Positions 42,603 to 52,968 of a DNA stretch of 64,000 nucleotides are shown piece by piece. This DNA is from Coenobita brevimanus. Taxonomy: Eukaryota > Arthropoda > Malacostraca > Decapoda > Coenobitidae. The notes beneath the pieces are model-generated. The model was not told the DNA's origin. It saw only the letters and a program-made list of their open reading frames with translations, and did not search any database. The stretch is taken from assembly GCA_032717465.1 (NCBI GenBank), contig CM064713.1:7549001-7613000 (forward strand). The letters are read 5' to 3'. The number at the start of each line of letters is the position of its first letter. Position 1 is the first letter of the stretch. The position numbers were made by a program, and so were the translations under genes.

Positions 42603-43652
42603 TCAGGGGGGTGCAGGGAGGCTCTCCTGTCTGGGGGCCTCGACCTGGTAGGAGGACCTCGTGCTGGAGCCTCGTCGGTGGGGTGCAGGGAGGCCTCCGA
42701 TCTGGGGGCCTCGACCTGAAGGGAGGCCCTCGGGGTTGGGGCCGAACAGCTGCAGGAGGCGGGCCTGTCGCCTCTTACTCCGGGCGGAGGGCTGTGGGGG
42801 AGTGGAGCCCAAGCGGCCCTGCTCTGGAACCTGCTGGTCCGGCCTGGGAGTCCAGATACTGCGGCCGCCTGTAGGGTGGGGCGCCGTCAGGGGTAGACTG
42901 TGGCACCTCTTCAGTTGGGCGTCCATCAGGGACCGGAACCGACCAGGGGTAGGTGGCAGGACAAACACAGGACCACGCCACCACCCAGGCAGCACCTCCG
43001 GGGAACCACACCTGAAGGGAGTAAGCAAAGGACGTACCACGCAGCCGAGAGGTGAAAGGCTGGCCACGCAAGGGACTTCCTGCTGCAGGAGGACCCCAGG
43101 AATCGCAGACGAAGGGCGTATAGTGGCTGCTCCTTCCCCCACACATATAGTGGCCGCTCCTTCCCCCACACATACAGTGCCCGTTGTGGCTATTCCGCAA
43201 TTCCTAAGGTCCACAGCTGAAGGGCGTACAGTGGCCACTCTTTCCCTCACACGTACAGTGGCCGTTGTGGCGATGATGCTCCCGAAGGAGGAAGAGGCAG
43301 ATGAGGGGCATACAGTGGCCACTCCCTCCTCAGCACATACAGTGGCCGTTACCACGGGTCTGCCTGCCCAGCGGGAAGTAACTGAAGGGCGTGCAGCGGC
43401 GGCTTCTTCCCCAGCACGTACAGTGGCCGTTACCACGGTGTTACTCCCATAGGAGGAGGAGATAATGGATGAGGGGCGTACAGTAGCTGCTCCCTCCCCG
43501 ACACGTACAGTGGCCGTTATTGCGGTTCCACTCCTCTTTCCTTTGCCAGTCGGAATGCTCTCAAAAACTAACACTCCGAGGCCGTCTCCGGATGTGGCTT
43601 TAGCTGAAGGGCATACAGTGGCCGCTCCTTCCTCCACACGTACAGTGGCCAT
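42603..43652 (-). CDS. U3-encoded ORF of BL-9
   Basis: A 349-codon open frame in element sense. The N-terminal two-thirds is array, with repeats such as ATVRVGEGAATVRPS. Then come DAQLKRCHSLPLTAPHPTGG and RRQARLLQLFGPNPEGLPSG, which aligns with BL-13 (RRQTRLLRLFGPSPEGHHTR). The array and the conserved C-terminal motif share one uninterrupted frame, as in BL-13. No known domain is present. Confidence 0.55.
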   Translation of the reverse strand: MATVRVEEGAATVCPSAKATSGDGLGVLVFESIPTGKGKRSGTAITATVRVGEGAATVRPSSIISSSYGSNTVVTATVRAGEEAAAARPSVTSRWAGRPVVTATVCAEEGVATVCPSSASSSFGSIIATTATVRVRERVATVRPSAVDLRNCGIATTGTVCVGEGAATICVGEGAATIRPSSAIPGVLLQQEVPCVASLSPLGCVVRPLLTPFRCGSPEVLPGWWRGPVFVLPPTPGRFRSLMDAQLKRCHSLPLTAPHPTGGRSIWTPRPDQQVPEQGRLGSTPPQPSARSKRRQARLLQLFGPNPEGLPSGRGPQIGGLPAPHRRGSSTRSSYQVEAPRQESLPAPP

Positions 43653-43740
43653 TGTGGCGGTGCTACAGGGAGAAACAACTGAGGGGTGTACAGCAGCCGC
43701 TCCCTCCCCGGCACGTACAGTAGCCGTTACCGTGGTGTTA
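43090..43740 (-). repeat. Tandem array in BL-9
   Basis: Units seen on the plus strand contain (C/G)(G/A)TACAGTGGCCGTT or GTGGCCGCTCC, with spacers of variable length. In element sense the core is AACGGCCACTGTACG, a diverged form that keeps CGGCC. Confidence 0.85.
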
Positions 43741-44011
43741 TCTGGGACTGAATCTGGCTCAGTCCCACCCCGAACCTGGTGAAGGATGCCCCACCCGCAG
43801 GGTCATGTCTTTTTTCTGGCGTAGCTTCCGTCAGACCAGTTGGGTGAAAGAGGGACTCAGGACAGGGGAGCACAGGCACCCTTCTTGCTCCAGATCGGTC
43901 TCTCAGTGATCTGGCCCTCCATGGTGTCCTCCTGGGGTGGTGGTGAGGCGGCAGCTCGGTGGTATGGTGGGGGGTGGCGGGGTGGCCGGTCCGGCGGCAG
44001 TGGGTATTTTA

Positions 44012-45769
44012 GTGTTTGTAGTATTTCGGGCAAGGGAATAGATCACCGTCACTTGGAGGGAAATATAAACTGTATTTAGGCTGGGCAGTTATTTCTCTGG
44101 TCTGGCAGTGAATAGGAATTGCACTATGAAGGCCGAGTCTGATGTTCACTGAAATCACTCCACTCTTATTAGATCTCCCTTCTTGCTCTCAGTATGTCAC
44201 TGTTTGCCCAAATCACAATTGTTACACATTACTAGGCTTTGGACTTATGTTCTCTTGGATAATACACTGCCCAATATTCCAATCACTATTACAGTCATTG
44301 CACTCTTCACTGTCACTCACTGTCGGTGGGGTGGTGGCGTGGTTAGTGGGGGACAGCAGGAGGACTCTCAGCCCGACTCCTGATGGGAACTGACTCCTGC
44401 CTGTGGCCTCTGTATCCAGCGGCCATGGGATCACTTATAAGGGCATCCTCTCTTGTCCGGGGCTGGGGCTGGCAAAGGTCCCTGCCCTGCCAGGGCTGGG
44501 AGTGGGAGTGCTGCCCTCAGGGCTGGGGCCAAACAGCCTCCTGAAGTGCTCACTTAGGCACCTGACGGAGGACAAGGGTCGTCTGCGTCAGGGTGGGGAG
44601 AGGCCTCACCCGAGGGTCCTGGGGGTGGCCTTGGGGGTCCGGTGGTTGCGGCCTCCTGCTGTTGGGGACGCCTTCAGGAGTGAGCTGCGGCGTCAGTCAT
44701 TGTCGGAGTCCGTCAGGTAGGGACCCTATGGAGGAGGCTGGGCAGAGTACAACCCTGGGGATAGCACAGGGCCTCTCCACAGGTCCTCAGGACTGGGACC
44801 CTCCTCCTGGAGGATGTCACATCGTGGGGGTGTGGTAGCACCTGACAGAGGAGCGGTTGCTGGCCGTCTCCTGCCATAGGGCCTGGCTGCTGGCCATGGC
44901 CTTTTAGGGGCGTGGCTTCCGGCCGTCACTGGGGCCCGGCTACTGGCCGTGGCCCATGTGGGGAGTGGCTACCGGCCGTCTCGGGCACCTTCGGAGTGGC
45001 TACCAACCGTCTCCTGACGAAGGCAGGAGTGGCTACCAACAGTCTCATAAGGGAGGGGTGAGCGGCTGCCTGCTGTCTCAAGGGCACCTTCAGTGTGGCT
45101 ACCAGCCATCTCCTAATGAAGGCAGGAGTGGCTACCGGCCGTCCCCTGAGGGAGGGGCGAGCAGCTACCAGCCGTCTCAGAGGCACCTTCGGAGCGGCTA
45201 CCAGCCATCTCCCGAAGGAGGGGTGAGCAGCTACCAGCCGTCTCAAGGGCACCTTCAGAGCAGCTACCGACTGTCTCCTGACGAAGGCGGGAGTGGCTAC
45301 TGGCCGTATCCTGGAGGGGTGAGTGGCTACCAGCCGTCTCAAGGGCACCTTCGGAGCGGCTACCGGCCGTCTCCTGAAAGGGGTGAACAGCTACTGGCTG
45401 TCTCGAGGGCATCTTTGCAGCAGCTACCAGCCATCTCCTGATGAAGGCGAGAGCAGCTACTGGCCATCTCCTGAAGAAGGGGTGAGCGACTGCAGGCCAT
45501 CTCAAAAACGGTGCAGCTACCGGCCATTGCTGGGGTGCTGCATGGAGCTAGAGTATTAGCTCCACCCCGATCCTGTTGAGGGTCGGCTCGCCTGCAAGGT
45601 AGTTGCAGTTTCCTGCTATGGTGGCGGCAGGTGAGTTCCGGGTCATAGGGGCGCGGCCCAGGCGGACTTACGTCCCTTCCGCTCTGAGCTGGTCTGCGCA
45701 CTGTCTGCCTCTCTGTAGGTTCCTTCTAAGGGTGTTGTATCGCCCCTGGAGCCTATACCCGGTATTTTA
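44012..45769 (-). repeat. BL-10 part 3 (U3 and array)
   Basis: This is the remainder of BL-10 and ends GGTATTTTA at 45769, i.e. TAAAATACC in element sense. It encodes LFGPSPEGSTPTPS near 44500-44540, LQEEGPSPEDLWRGPVLSPG (44770-44820) and PYDPELTCRHHSRK (about 45620-45660). The last two also occur in BL-2. It sits next to the start of the plus-strand gamma LTR at 45774. Confidence 0.85.
44850..45540 (-). repeat. Tandem array in BL-10
   Basis: Element-sense units are GAGACGGC(T/C)GGTAGCCGCTCC plus spacers such as GAAGGTGCCCTT, mostly 33 bp, closely similar to BL-2. The sense translation repeats ETAGSRSEGAL. About 20 units. Confidence 0.9.
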
Positions 45770-45773
45770 ATTA

Positions 45774-46056
45774 TGTTAAGAAGTAAGATTTGCCAGCTAG
45801 GTGCTCGAGAAGTTTCTCGGCGTTTCGTGTACAGTAGTTCTGGTATCGGTATGAGTCAGAGTTGCCAGTTGGCCTGCTGTTTGTGAGCATAGTTGTTTCG
45901 TAAGTTATGCATTAATTTTTGTGCTCTTCTCTATAATGCTTTATTTTAAGTAATTGCTTGTTAAATTATGTAGTTTAAGATCGTATGGTTAATGATTTAG
46001 AGTGTTATGTAATGTTAGACAACTCTAGCATGTTTTGATGTGTCTGAGTTAGTAAC
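45774..46056 (+). repeat. Gamma-family LTR (plus), part 1
   Basis: It starts TGTTAAGAAGTAAG and matches the inverse of 41480-41747. It is interrupted by BL-11 at 46056 (flank GTAAC) and continues at 54900 (flank GTAGC). Confidence 0.8.
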
Positions 46057-46440
46057 TGTAATGCTAGGTGTAAATAGGCTCGACTTCTCGTTCCTAATAC
46101 ACCTAATGTGGAGCAGGGTCCTCTTTCGAGACCGGAGCTTAGTGCAATAAAGAGAGGCAGGACACAAAAACTCTAGGCAATAACCTTTACACGTATATTA
46201 CTACAGTCAGACATAGGACAAATCAGCAGATATTACAACATAATATATAGCAATATAAAACCTTATCTAGGACATGTGTATCTCACAGGATACTTGCTTA
46301 TCTGATATTAATGCCAACACAATCAATCCTAGTGTATTCAGGATACAGTGAATATAGGGGCGCGCGGGAGGTGTGGGGAGTGAGTCTCACACACAGAGGG
46401 AGTCAATCGAGTCAGACGTGAGACATCGGCGCTCCGTAAC
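46057..46440 (-). repeat. BL-11 part 1 (LTR 3' end)
   Basis: The segment starts TGTAATGCTAGGTG. The U5 hairpin has arms TAGGTGTA/TACACCTA plus TAGG/CCTA. The right boundary with the CR1-like LINE is approximate. Confidence 0.75.
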
Positions 46441-46677
46441 AAACCAACACAGCCAGTGGCATTACCTAAATTAGTATCTTTGTATGAGTCAAGCTCTGTA
46501 CCAGGTTAGACTAAATGATTTTTCATTATTAAAAGGAAAAAAGTAATAATTTTAAACAAGACTTGTTCAAACAGGAAAGAGAACCAAGACGAAAGAATGC
46601 GCTGAGTCAGCTGAGGTTTGTTTAGACTACAGCAACATGGGGATTGTAAGTACATACTCTACTTTTAGTATTGCAAA

Positions 46678-47684
46678 ATGGATAAATACTTTGGTAAAGC
46701 AAATTTGGAAAAGAAAAGGGATAAAGGTAAAAAGCAAAATGATGCTTTCTACCAAGAACTGGTTGAAGTGGAGACTCACAATAGACTGGTTGAACGTGTA
46801 CACAAACTAGAAATGGCTTTCAAAAATGAAATTGATGAAATAAAGAAGCAGATGCACTTGCAAAAGGAAGAAATAGAAAAACTAGGAAGGGAGGCCAACA
46901 AGAGAGACACAACCATCAGTGAACTAACAGTGGAATTGAGTACACTTAGGAAGAAAATGAGTGAAATGGCAAGTACAGTAGTCAATCACGAGTGTTATGG
47001 AAGAGTTCAAAAATGACACAGAGACAATTAGGCAAGTAAGCAGTCTTATAGACCAGAGCAGTGATACTGAGGAGAAGATAACACAGGTGAATGAAGCTGT
47101 GCAAAGCTACAAAAATGATGTGGAAACCACGTATGCTGAAATGGTGAAAGTAAGACTTAGAAACAAGGGTGGAGGAAAAAAGCATTAAAAAGGAAGTGAA
47201 AAGAATAATCCAAAACAATCCAAAGTTAGTCAGAGATTCAGTAGATATAAACAAATCTATAGTAATCACTGGTATAAAAGAGGAAGAAGTAAAAAACAAG
47301 ATCACAAGAGACAAAAAAGAGATGGCAAATGTAATGAGCTTACTGAAAGAAGTATCAGAAGAAATCTGTAGTAAAGACATAGAGGAACACAAAAGGTTAG
47401 GGAAGTATGAGAAAAGCAAGACAAGACCTCTAAAGGTGACTTTCCAGAGTGTAAACACTGTGGAAGAGATACTAAAAAATGCAAAGAATCTTATGGAAAA
47501 AGAGGAGTTCAAAAATGTATGGATAAAAAGATGCCTAACACAAGAGGAACTGGAATTACTGAAAGAGAAAAGGGGGGAAGCAAAAACAAAAAATGAGGGA
47601 AGATCAGAAGAGGAGAAGAAGAAATTTTTTTACAAAGAAATAGGATTGCAGGTACGAAAGTGGTACACAAACAGGATGGAATAA
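46678..47684 (+). pseudogene. CR1-like LINE ORF1 (two frameshifts)
   Basis: The first part (46678-47016) starts MDKYFGKANLEKKRDK and forms a long charged helical region, a likely coiled coil (VERVHKLEMAFKNEIDEIK). The last part (47169-47684) contains SIVITGIKEEE and RPLKVTFQSVNTVEEIL, which resemble the RRM-like fold of L1-type ORF1 proteins, ending EIGLQVRKWYTNRME. Frames change near 47000 and 47170. The protein would bind element RNA. Confidence 0.75.
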
Positions 47685-47690
47685 AAAGGA

Positions 47691-49411
47691 GGAGTGAAAG
47701 ATAAAAATGGTAGATTACTAGTGGAGAAGGGAGAAAAAGTGAGCAGATGGAGAGAACACTAAGGAATTGTTGAACGTGGAAGATGGAGGTAATGCGAGTA
47801 TAAGTGGCTGGGGAATGGCTGGGAGAAGGAGGGAGGTGAGAAGACAGGAAGAAATCAGTAGGATAGAAGTTGTGGAAGCAATGAAGAAAGTTAAATCAGG
47901 GAAAGCCCCAGGAATTGATGGAGTGTGTGGTGAAATGCGGAAGCATGGGGGAGAGATAGTAGTAGAATGGATGTGGAAGATGTGCAGATTGGCCTGGGAG
48001 GAAGGTAGAGTCCCGGAGGATTGGAAGTCAGGTATAATTATTCCCTTGTACAAAGGAAAAGGGGAAAAAGAAGTGTGTGGTAATCATAGGGGCATTTGTC
48101 TTCTTAGTATAATAGGAAAAGTGTATGGTAGGATACTTAATGACAGAGTTAGAGAAAGAACAGAGAAATTAGTTGGAGAAGAACAGGGAGGCTTTAGGAA
48201 GGGAAGAGGCTGTGTAGATCAGATATTCATTCTCAGATCTTTAGTGGAAAAGTTTCTAGAGAAGGGAAAGAAGTTGTATGCGGCTTTCATGGATTTGGAG
48301 AAAGCATATGACAGGGTGGATAGACTAGGATTGTGGAAAGTGTTAAGAATATATGGAGTAGATGGGAAGTTGTTGAATGCTGTGAAGAGTATCTACGATG
48401 GTGCGAAGGCTGCAGTGCGTGTGGATGGTGAACTAAGTGAATTTTTCTCTTTGAAAGTTGGGTTGAAACAGGGATGTGTCATGTCTTCATGGTTGTTCAA
48501 TCTGTACATGGATGGGGTAATAAAAGAGGTACAAGGTAGGGTAGTGGATGTTGGAGTGGCCCTGGTGAGAGAGGATAGTGTTTGGAAACTCCCTGTACTG
48601 TTGTTTGCAGATGATACTGTGTTGTTGAGTGAAGACGAAGGGGAACTGCAAGGCTTGGTGGATGAGTCTGAGAGAGTGTGTAAGAAACGGAATCTAAAGG
48701 TGAATGTCGGAAAGAGTAAAATGATGGTCTTTGAGAGAGGTGAAGTCAGTGAATGTACAGCGAGGTTGGATGGTGAGGAATTGGAAAATGTGAGTACGTT
48801 TAAGTACTTGGGTAGTGTGATGAGTAAGGATGGAGGTTTGGAGGGTGAAGTGCTTGAAAGGGTACAGCAGGGAAGAAAGGTTGCTGGTTCTTTGAAAGCA
48901 GTGATAAGAAACAGGGAAGTGAGCATGGAAGTGAAAAAGTTACTACATGACAATATTGTGATACCAACTCTAACGTACGGAAGTGAAGCTTGGACGTTGT
49001 TGGAAGGACACAAGTCAAGAGTGAGAGCCGTGGAAATGAGTTATTTAAGAGGAGCCTGTGGAGTCACATGGAGAGACAGGCTGACGAATGAGGATATAAA
49101 GGAGCGTTGTGGTGTCGATGTGGATGTGATAGGAAGCGTTATGAGGAACACACTGAGGTGGTTTGGCCATGTGGAGAGGATGGAGGGTGAAAGACTGACG
49201 AAGAGAGTGTATGTGAGTGAGGTGGAGGGGGAAAGAGGGAGGGGGAGGCCGAGGATGAGATGGAGAGATGGGGTGGAGAGGTATATGAGAGAGGGGGGTG
49301 TGAGTTGGGAGCAGGGGAGTGAAATGGCGGGGGACAGGGCGACTTGGAGGCGATTTGTTTGTGGCCACCCCAAACGGGATTGAGGCGTCTGGCAATAGAT
49401 AGATAGATAGA
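47691..49411 (+). mobile_element. RTE-like LINE, 5'-truncated, second copy
   Basis: It is inserted between ORF1 and ORF2 of the CR1-like LINE, has a (TAGA)n tail at 49397-49411, and is nearly identical to the minus-strand copy at 19294-21667. AAGG on both sides is a possible but weak target duplication. The 5' end is truncated within the region between endonuclease and RT. Confidence 0.9.
47767..49383 (+). CDS. RTE-like reverse transcriptase, C-terminal ORF
   Basis: A 538-codon open frame. The RT blocks are GIIIPLYKGKG, GGFRKGRGCVDQ, FMDLEKAYDRVDR, LKQGCVMSSWLFNLYMDG and LLFADDTVLLSEDEG. They are followed by FKYLGSVMSKDGG, a thumb/C-terminal region with TLTYGSEAWTL and RNTLRWFGHVERM, and the end FVCGHPKRD. 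Both catalytic motifs are intact. The endonuclease is absent because of truncation, so it is not autonomous. Confidence 0.9.
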   Translation: MLNVEDGGNASISGWGMAGRRREVRRQEEISRIEVVEAMKKVKSGKAPGIDGVCGEMRKHGGEIVVEWMWKMCRLAWEEGRVPEDWKSGIIIPLYKGKGEKEVCGNHRGICLLSIIGKVYGRILNDRVRERTEKLVGEEQGGFRKGRGCVDQIFILRSLVEKFLEKGKKLYAAFMDLEKAYDRVDRLGLWKVLRIYGVDGKLLNAVKSIYDGAKAAVRVDGELSEFFSLKVGLKQGCVMSSWLFNLYMDGVIKEVQGRVVDVGVALVREDSVWKLPVLLFADDTVLLSEDEGELQGLVDESERVCKKRNLKVNVGKSKMMVFERGEVSECTARLDGEELENVSTFKYLGSVMSKDGGLEGEVLERVQQGRKVAGSLKAVIRNREVSMEVKKLLHDNIVIPTLTYGSEAWTLLEGHKSRVRAVEMSYLRGACGVTWRDRLTNEDIKERCGVDVDVIGSVMRNTLRWFGHVERMEGERLTKRVYVSEVEGERGRGRPRMRWRDGVERYMREGGVSWEQGSEMAGDRATWRRFVCGHPKRD

Positions 49412-49449
49412 AGGTAGTAGAACCATGTCATGACAAGTATATAAACAAG

Positions 49450-51567
49450 ATGATAAAGTTGATGTACTCAAATGTGGATGGAATGGTATCTAAATTACTA
49501 GAGATGAATGATTATGTCAGAGAAAATGAACCACAAATAATATGCCTAACTGAAACAAAATTAACACCAAGGATATCCAAAGACATACTAAACTTAGAGG
49601 AATACAATATATGGAGAAGAGACAGAAATTTAGAAAAAGGTGGAGGAATTATAATATTAACTCAGAAAAATCTAAAAGTCAATGAAATAAAACTAGATAT
49701 ACCATCACACGTAGAACTGATTGCAGTAGAGATCAACACATCTGAAGGTAAAGTAATTGTAGCCAATTTGTACATGCCACCCAGATCAAACACATGGGAA
49801 AGAGATGAATATGAGGACCTGGCAGAGAGTACAATTCGGAGTTTAAGATCATTACTCCATAAAATGGAAGAGAAATCGGAAAGAATTATACTAACTGGGG
49901 ATTTTAATACAAATATAGATTGGAATACTCTAGATATAATTAGCCAAGAAAGCTGTTGGGACCAAAAGCTCCTGGATCTCGTACGAGAGTTTTTCCTAAC
50001 GCAACATGTGAGGGAAACCACCAGAAAAAGAGGACTTGATGTACCTTCAGTGCTAGATCTAATATTTACTAGGCAAGAAAATGATATTGACAGTTTAATA
50101 TATCACCCTCCACTCGGCAAAAGCGATCATGCAGTACTAAATTATAACTTCAGGATAGCATATGACATAGTAAACAGCAATGACAGTTACAAAAAGAGCC
50201 TAAACTATAAAAAGGGAAATTATCAAGACCTAAAGAAGTATTTCTTAGAAGTTGATTGGGAAAATGAGTTTAGAGAACAAGATTTAAATGCTGTATATAA
50301 AAAATTCTGTGAATTATATGTAATACGAGTCCAGAAGTACATCCCACAGCACAAAGAAGCAAATAAGAAAATACAGAAATGGTTCAATACAGAATGTAAA
50401 AAATCAAAAGGAAGAAGAGATTTGTTGTGGAATAGATACAAAAGACACAATAGTGAAAGGGCGTATAATGATTACAAACAGGCAAGAAACGATTATACAA
50501 GAATAAGGAGGGAAGCCCAAAAACAGTTTGAGGAGGATATAATAAATAAAAGTAGTGATCAACCAAAGCTGTTTTACAGCTATATCAGAAGCAAAACCAA
50601 AGTAAAAGACATAATACAATCAATTGCGGACGAGGGAATCACTTATACACAGGAGAAAGATATTTGTGAAGCACTAAATAAGAATTTCCAATTAGTTTTT
50701 ACAGAAGAAAAAAATTTTGAGAGGGACTATGTGGAACATGCATGTCCACACATACTACCAGATATACAAATAGCAGAAAAAGTAATACAGGAGGAGGTAA
50801 GTAGATTAGCCAGAGGAAAAGCAAGTGGTCCTGATGAAATATCATGTTGGGTACTACGAGAATGTGCAAAGGAGTTAAGTAAACCATTATTTTTAATTTT
50901 CAAGAAATCCTTGAGTCATGGGAAACTACCTGATATTTGGAAAAAAGCAAATATTGTCCCATTATTCAAGAAAGGAAATAGACAAAATCCACTTAACTAC
51001 CGACCAGTATCACTGACCAGTGTTGTAAGCAAGGTATTAGAAAAGCTTATAAGAAAAGCTTGGGTAAATCATCTAGAAGAACACAGTATGATAACAGAAA
51101 GACAGTTTGGTTTCAGAAAAGGAAAATGTGTTACTAATCTGTTGAGCTACTATGACAGAGTAACAAACACAATACAGGAAAGGGATGGATGGGTGGACAG
51201 TATCTATTTAGATTTCAAGAAAGCTTTTGACACAGTACCACACCAAAGACTTTTATGGAAATTGTACCATCAAGGAGGAATTCGAGGCAAACTGTTTTGT
51301 TGGATGCAAGACTTTCTCATAAAAAGAGAAATGAGAACAGTATTAAGAGGAAACTACTCATCATGGAAAGAAGCGACTAGTGGAGTACCACAGGGTTCAG
51401 TGCTGGCACCAATCATGTTTTTAGTGTATATAAATGATATAAATAGTAACACTGGAAATGAGAGCTATCTGAATATGTTTGCAGATGATGCAAAAATACA
51501 AAGGAGAATTACTAACACAGACTCTTGTAAAGAGCTACAAGAAGAATTAAATAAATTATTCTTGTAG
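49450..51567 (+). CDS. CR1-like LINE ORF2: endonuclease and reverse transcriptase (interrupted)
   Basis: A 705-codon frame. The N-terminal APE endonuclease shows CLTETKL, ILTGDFNTNIDW and LGKSDHAVL (catalytic SDH). The RT shows GKASGPDEISCWVL, WKKANIVPLFKKG, NYRPVSLTSVVSK, ERQFGFRKGK, YLDFKKAFDTVPH (first catalytic Asp), SGVPQGSVLAPIMF and NMFADDAKIQ (catalytic ADD). The frame stops just after the RT at 51567, exactly where an inverted duplication begins. The rest of the protein is encoded at 52252-52968. The residues needed for catalysis are present. Confidence 0.93.
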   Translation: MIKLMYSNVDGMVSKLLEMNDYVRENEPQIICLTETKLTPRISKDILNLEEYNIWRRDRNLEKGGGIIILTQKNLKVNEIKLDIPSHVELIAVEINTSEGKVIVANLYMPPRSNTWERDEYEDLAESTIRSLRSLLHKMEEKSERIILTGDFNTNIDWNTLDIISQESCWDQKLLDLVREFFLTQHVRETTRKRGLDVPSVLDLIFTRQENDIDSLIYHPPLGKSDHAVLNYNFRIAYDIVNSNDSYKKSLNYKKGNYQDLKKYFLEVDWENEFREQDLNAVYKKFCELYVIRVQKYIPQHKEANKKIQKWFNTECKKSKGRRDLLWNRYKRHNSERAYNDYKQARNDYTRIRREAQKQFEEDIINKSSDQPKLFYSYIRSKTKVKDIIQSIADEGITYTQEKDICEALNKNFQLVFTEEKNFERDYVEHACPHILPDIQIAEKVIQEEVSRLARGKASGPDEISCWVLRECAKELSKPLFLIFKKSLSHGKLPDIWKKANIVPLFKKGNRQNPLNYRPVSLTSVVSKVLEKLIRKAWVNHLEEHSMITERQFGFRKGKCVTNLLSYYDRVTNTIQERDGWVDSIYLDFKKAFDTVPHQRLLWKLYHQGGIRGKLFCWMQDFLIKREMRTVLRGNYSSWKEATSGVPQGSVLAPIMFLVYINDINSNTGNESYLNMFADDAKIQRRITNTDSCKELQEELNKLFL

Positions 51568-52251
51568 CTCTTTGTAAAAGTCTGTTAGTAATTCTCCTTT
51601 GTATTTTGCATCATCTGCAAACATATTCAGATAGCTCTCATTTCCAGTGTTACTGTTTATATCATTTATATACACTAAAAACATGATTGGTGCCAGCACT
51701 GAACCCTGTGGTACTCCACTAGTCGCTTCTTTCCATGATGAGTAGTTTCCTCTTAATACTGTTCTCATTTCTCTTTTTATGAGAAAGTCTTGCATCCAAC
51801 AAAACAGTTTGCCTCAAATTCCTCCTTGATGGTACAATTTCCATAAAAGTCTTTGGTATGGTACTGTGTCAAAAGCTTTCTTGAAATCTAAATAGATACT
51901 GTCCACCCATCCATCCCTTTCCTGTATTGTGTTTGTTACTCTGTCATAGTAGCTCAACAGATTAGTAACACATGATTTTCCTTTTCTGAAACCAAACTGT
52001 CTTTCTGTTATCATACTGTGTTCTTCTAGATGATTTACCCAAGCTTTTCTTATAAGCTTTTCTAATACCTTGCTTACAACACTGGTCAGTGATACTGGTC
52101 GGTAGTTAAGTGGATTTTGTCTATTTCCTTTCTTGAATAATGGGACAATATTTGCTTTTTTCCAAATATCAGGTAGTTTCCCTTGACTCAAGGATTTCTT
52201 GAAAATTAAAAATAATGGTTTACTTAACTCCTTTGCACATTCTCGTAGTAC
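51568..52251 (-). repeat. Inverted duplication of LINE ORF2 RT segment
   Basis: About 690 bp is the reverse complement of 50851-51557 immediately to its left, giving a palindrome with a loop of only a few bases at about 51558-51567. Minus-strand translation repeats the RT blocks (NIVPLFKKG, YLDFKKAFDTVPY, MFADDAK). The arms differ slightly: the left arm lacks 3 bp around 51126 (GKCVTN against GKSCVTN). It joins cleanly to the rest of ORF2 at 52252. Confidence 0.93.
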
Positions 52252-52968
52252 ATGGTAAATGGAATTCAATGTGGACAAGTGTCATGTAATCAAGTTTGGT
52301 AAAAGTGGAAAAAGACCTGATTGGGATTATAAGTTAGGAAATAAAACCCTATACACATCAGAAAGAAAGACCTAGGTGTGATTATCAATAACAGACTATC
52401 TCCGGCTGACCACATCAGCGAGAAGGTACGGAACATGTATACACTGCTTGCCAATATGAGAATAGCATTCACATACATAAATGAAGACATGCTAAGAAGG
52501 ATAATAACATCATTCATTAGACCAACCCTGGAATATGCATCAGTAGTCTGGAGTCCTCATCTCAAAAAGCACATAGACAAGATTGAAAAAGTTCAAAGGG
52601 CCGCTACAAGATGGATACCAAGCTTAAGGGACCTAAGCTACGAAGAAAGACTAAATAAACTGAATCTACCAACACTACAGGAGAGAAGGAAAAGAGGTGA
52701 CATGATAATGCTATATAAGTGCATATCAGGCAAGGAGAAAATAGACATAAATGATTACTTAACATATGGAGAAGCATCAGCAAGAGGACACTGCAAAAAA
52801 CTGCATAAGAAGAGAGGTGATAAAGACGTAAGGAAATTCAGTTTCCCAAACAGAGCAATTGATCAATGGAATGCACTACCGAATGAAATAGTGTGTGCCA
52901 AAACAATTCACAAATTTAAGGATATGTACGATAAATATGGTTTAAGACACGGGACAGTACGAGCTTGA
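52252..52968 (+). pseudogene. CR1-like LINE ORF2, C-terminal part
   Basis: It starts WKMEFNVDKCHVIKFG, then DLGVIINNRLSPADHI, ITSFIRPTLEYASVVWSPH, VQRAATRWIPSLRDLSYEERL and KFSFPNRAIDQWNALPNEIV, the usual order of the LINE region after the RT. One shift lies near 52370. Without the inverted duplication it would follow 51557 directly. Confidence 0.9.

Larger units (their letters stand above)
41803..44011 (-). repeat. BL-9: solo long LTR, target duplication GTGTT
   Basis: The 2209-bp LTR runs, in element sense, TAAAATACCC...CATAACA, with exact GTGTT copies at 41798-41802 and 44012-44016. It is nested in BL-10. The start-codon position is ATA here, not ATG. It has a U3 ORF, an array of a divergent type, and a U5 hairpin near its 3' end. 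Confidence 0.93.

Noticed and set aside
47718..49471. Several plus/minus shadow frames opposite the second RTE copy
   Set aside because: They are the antisense of the intact RT frame 47767-49383, with the same hydrophobic shadow as at 20614-21462.
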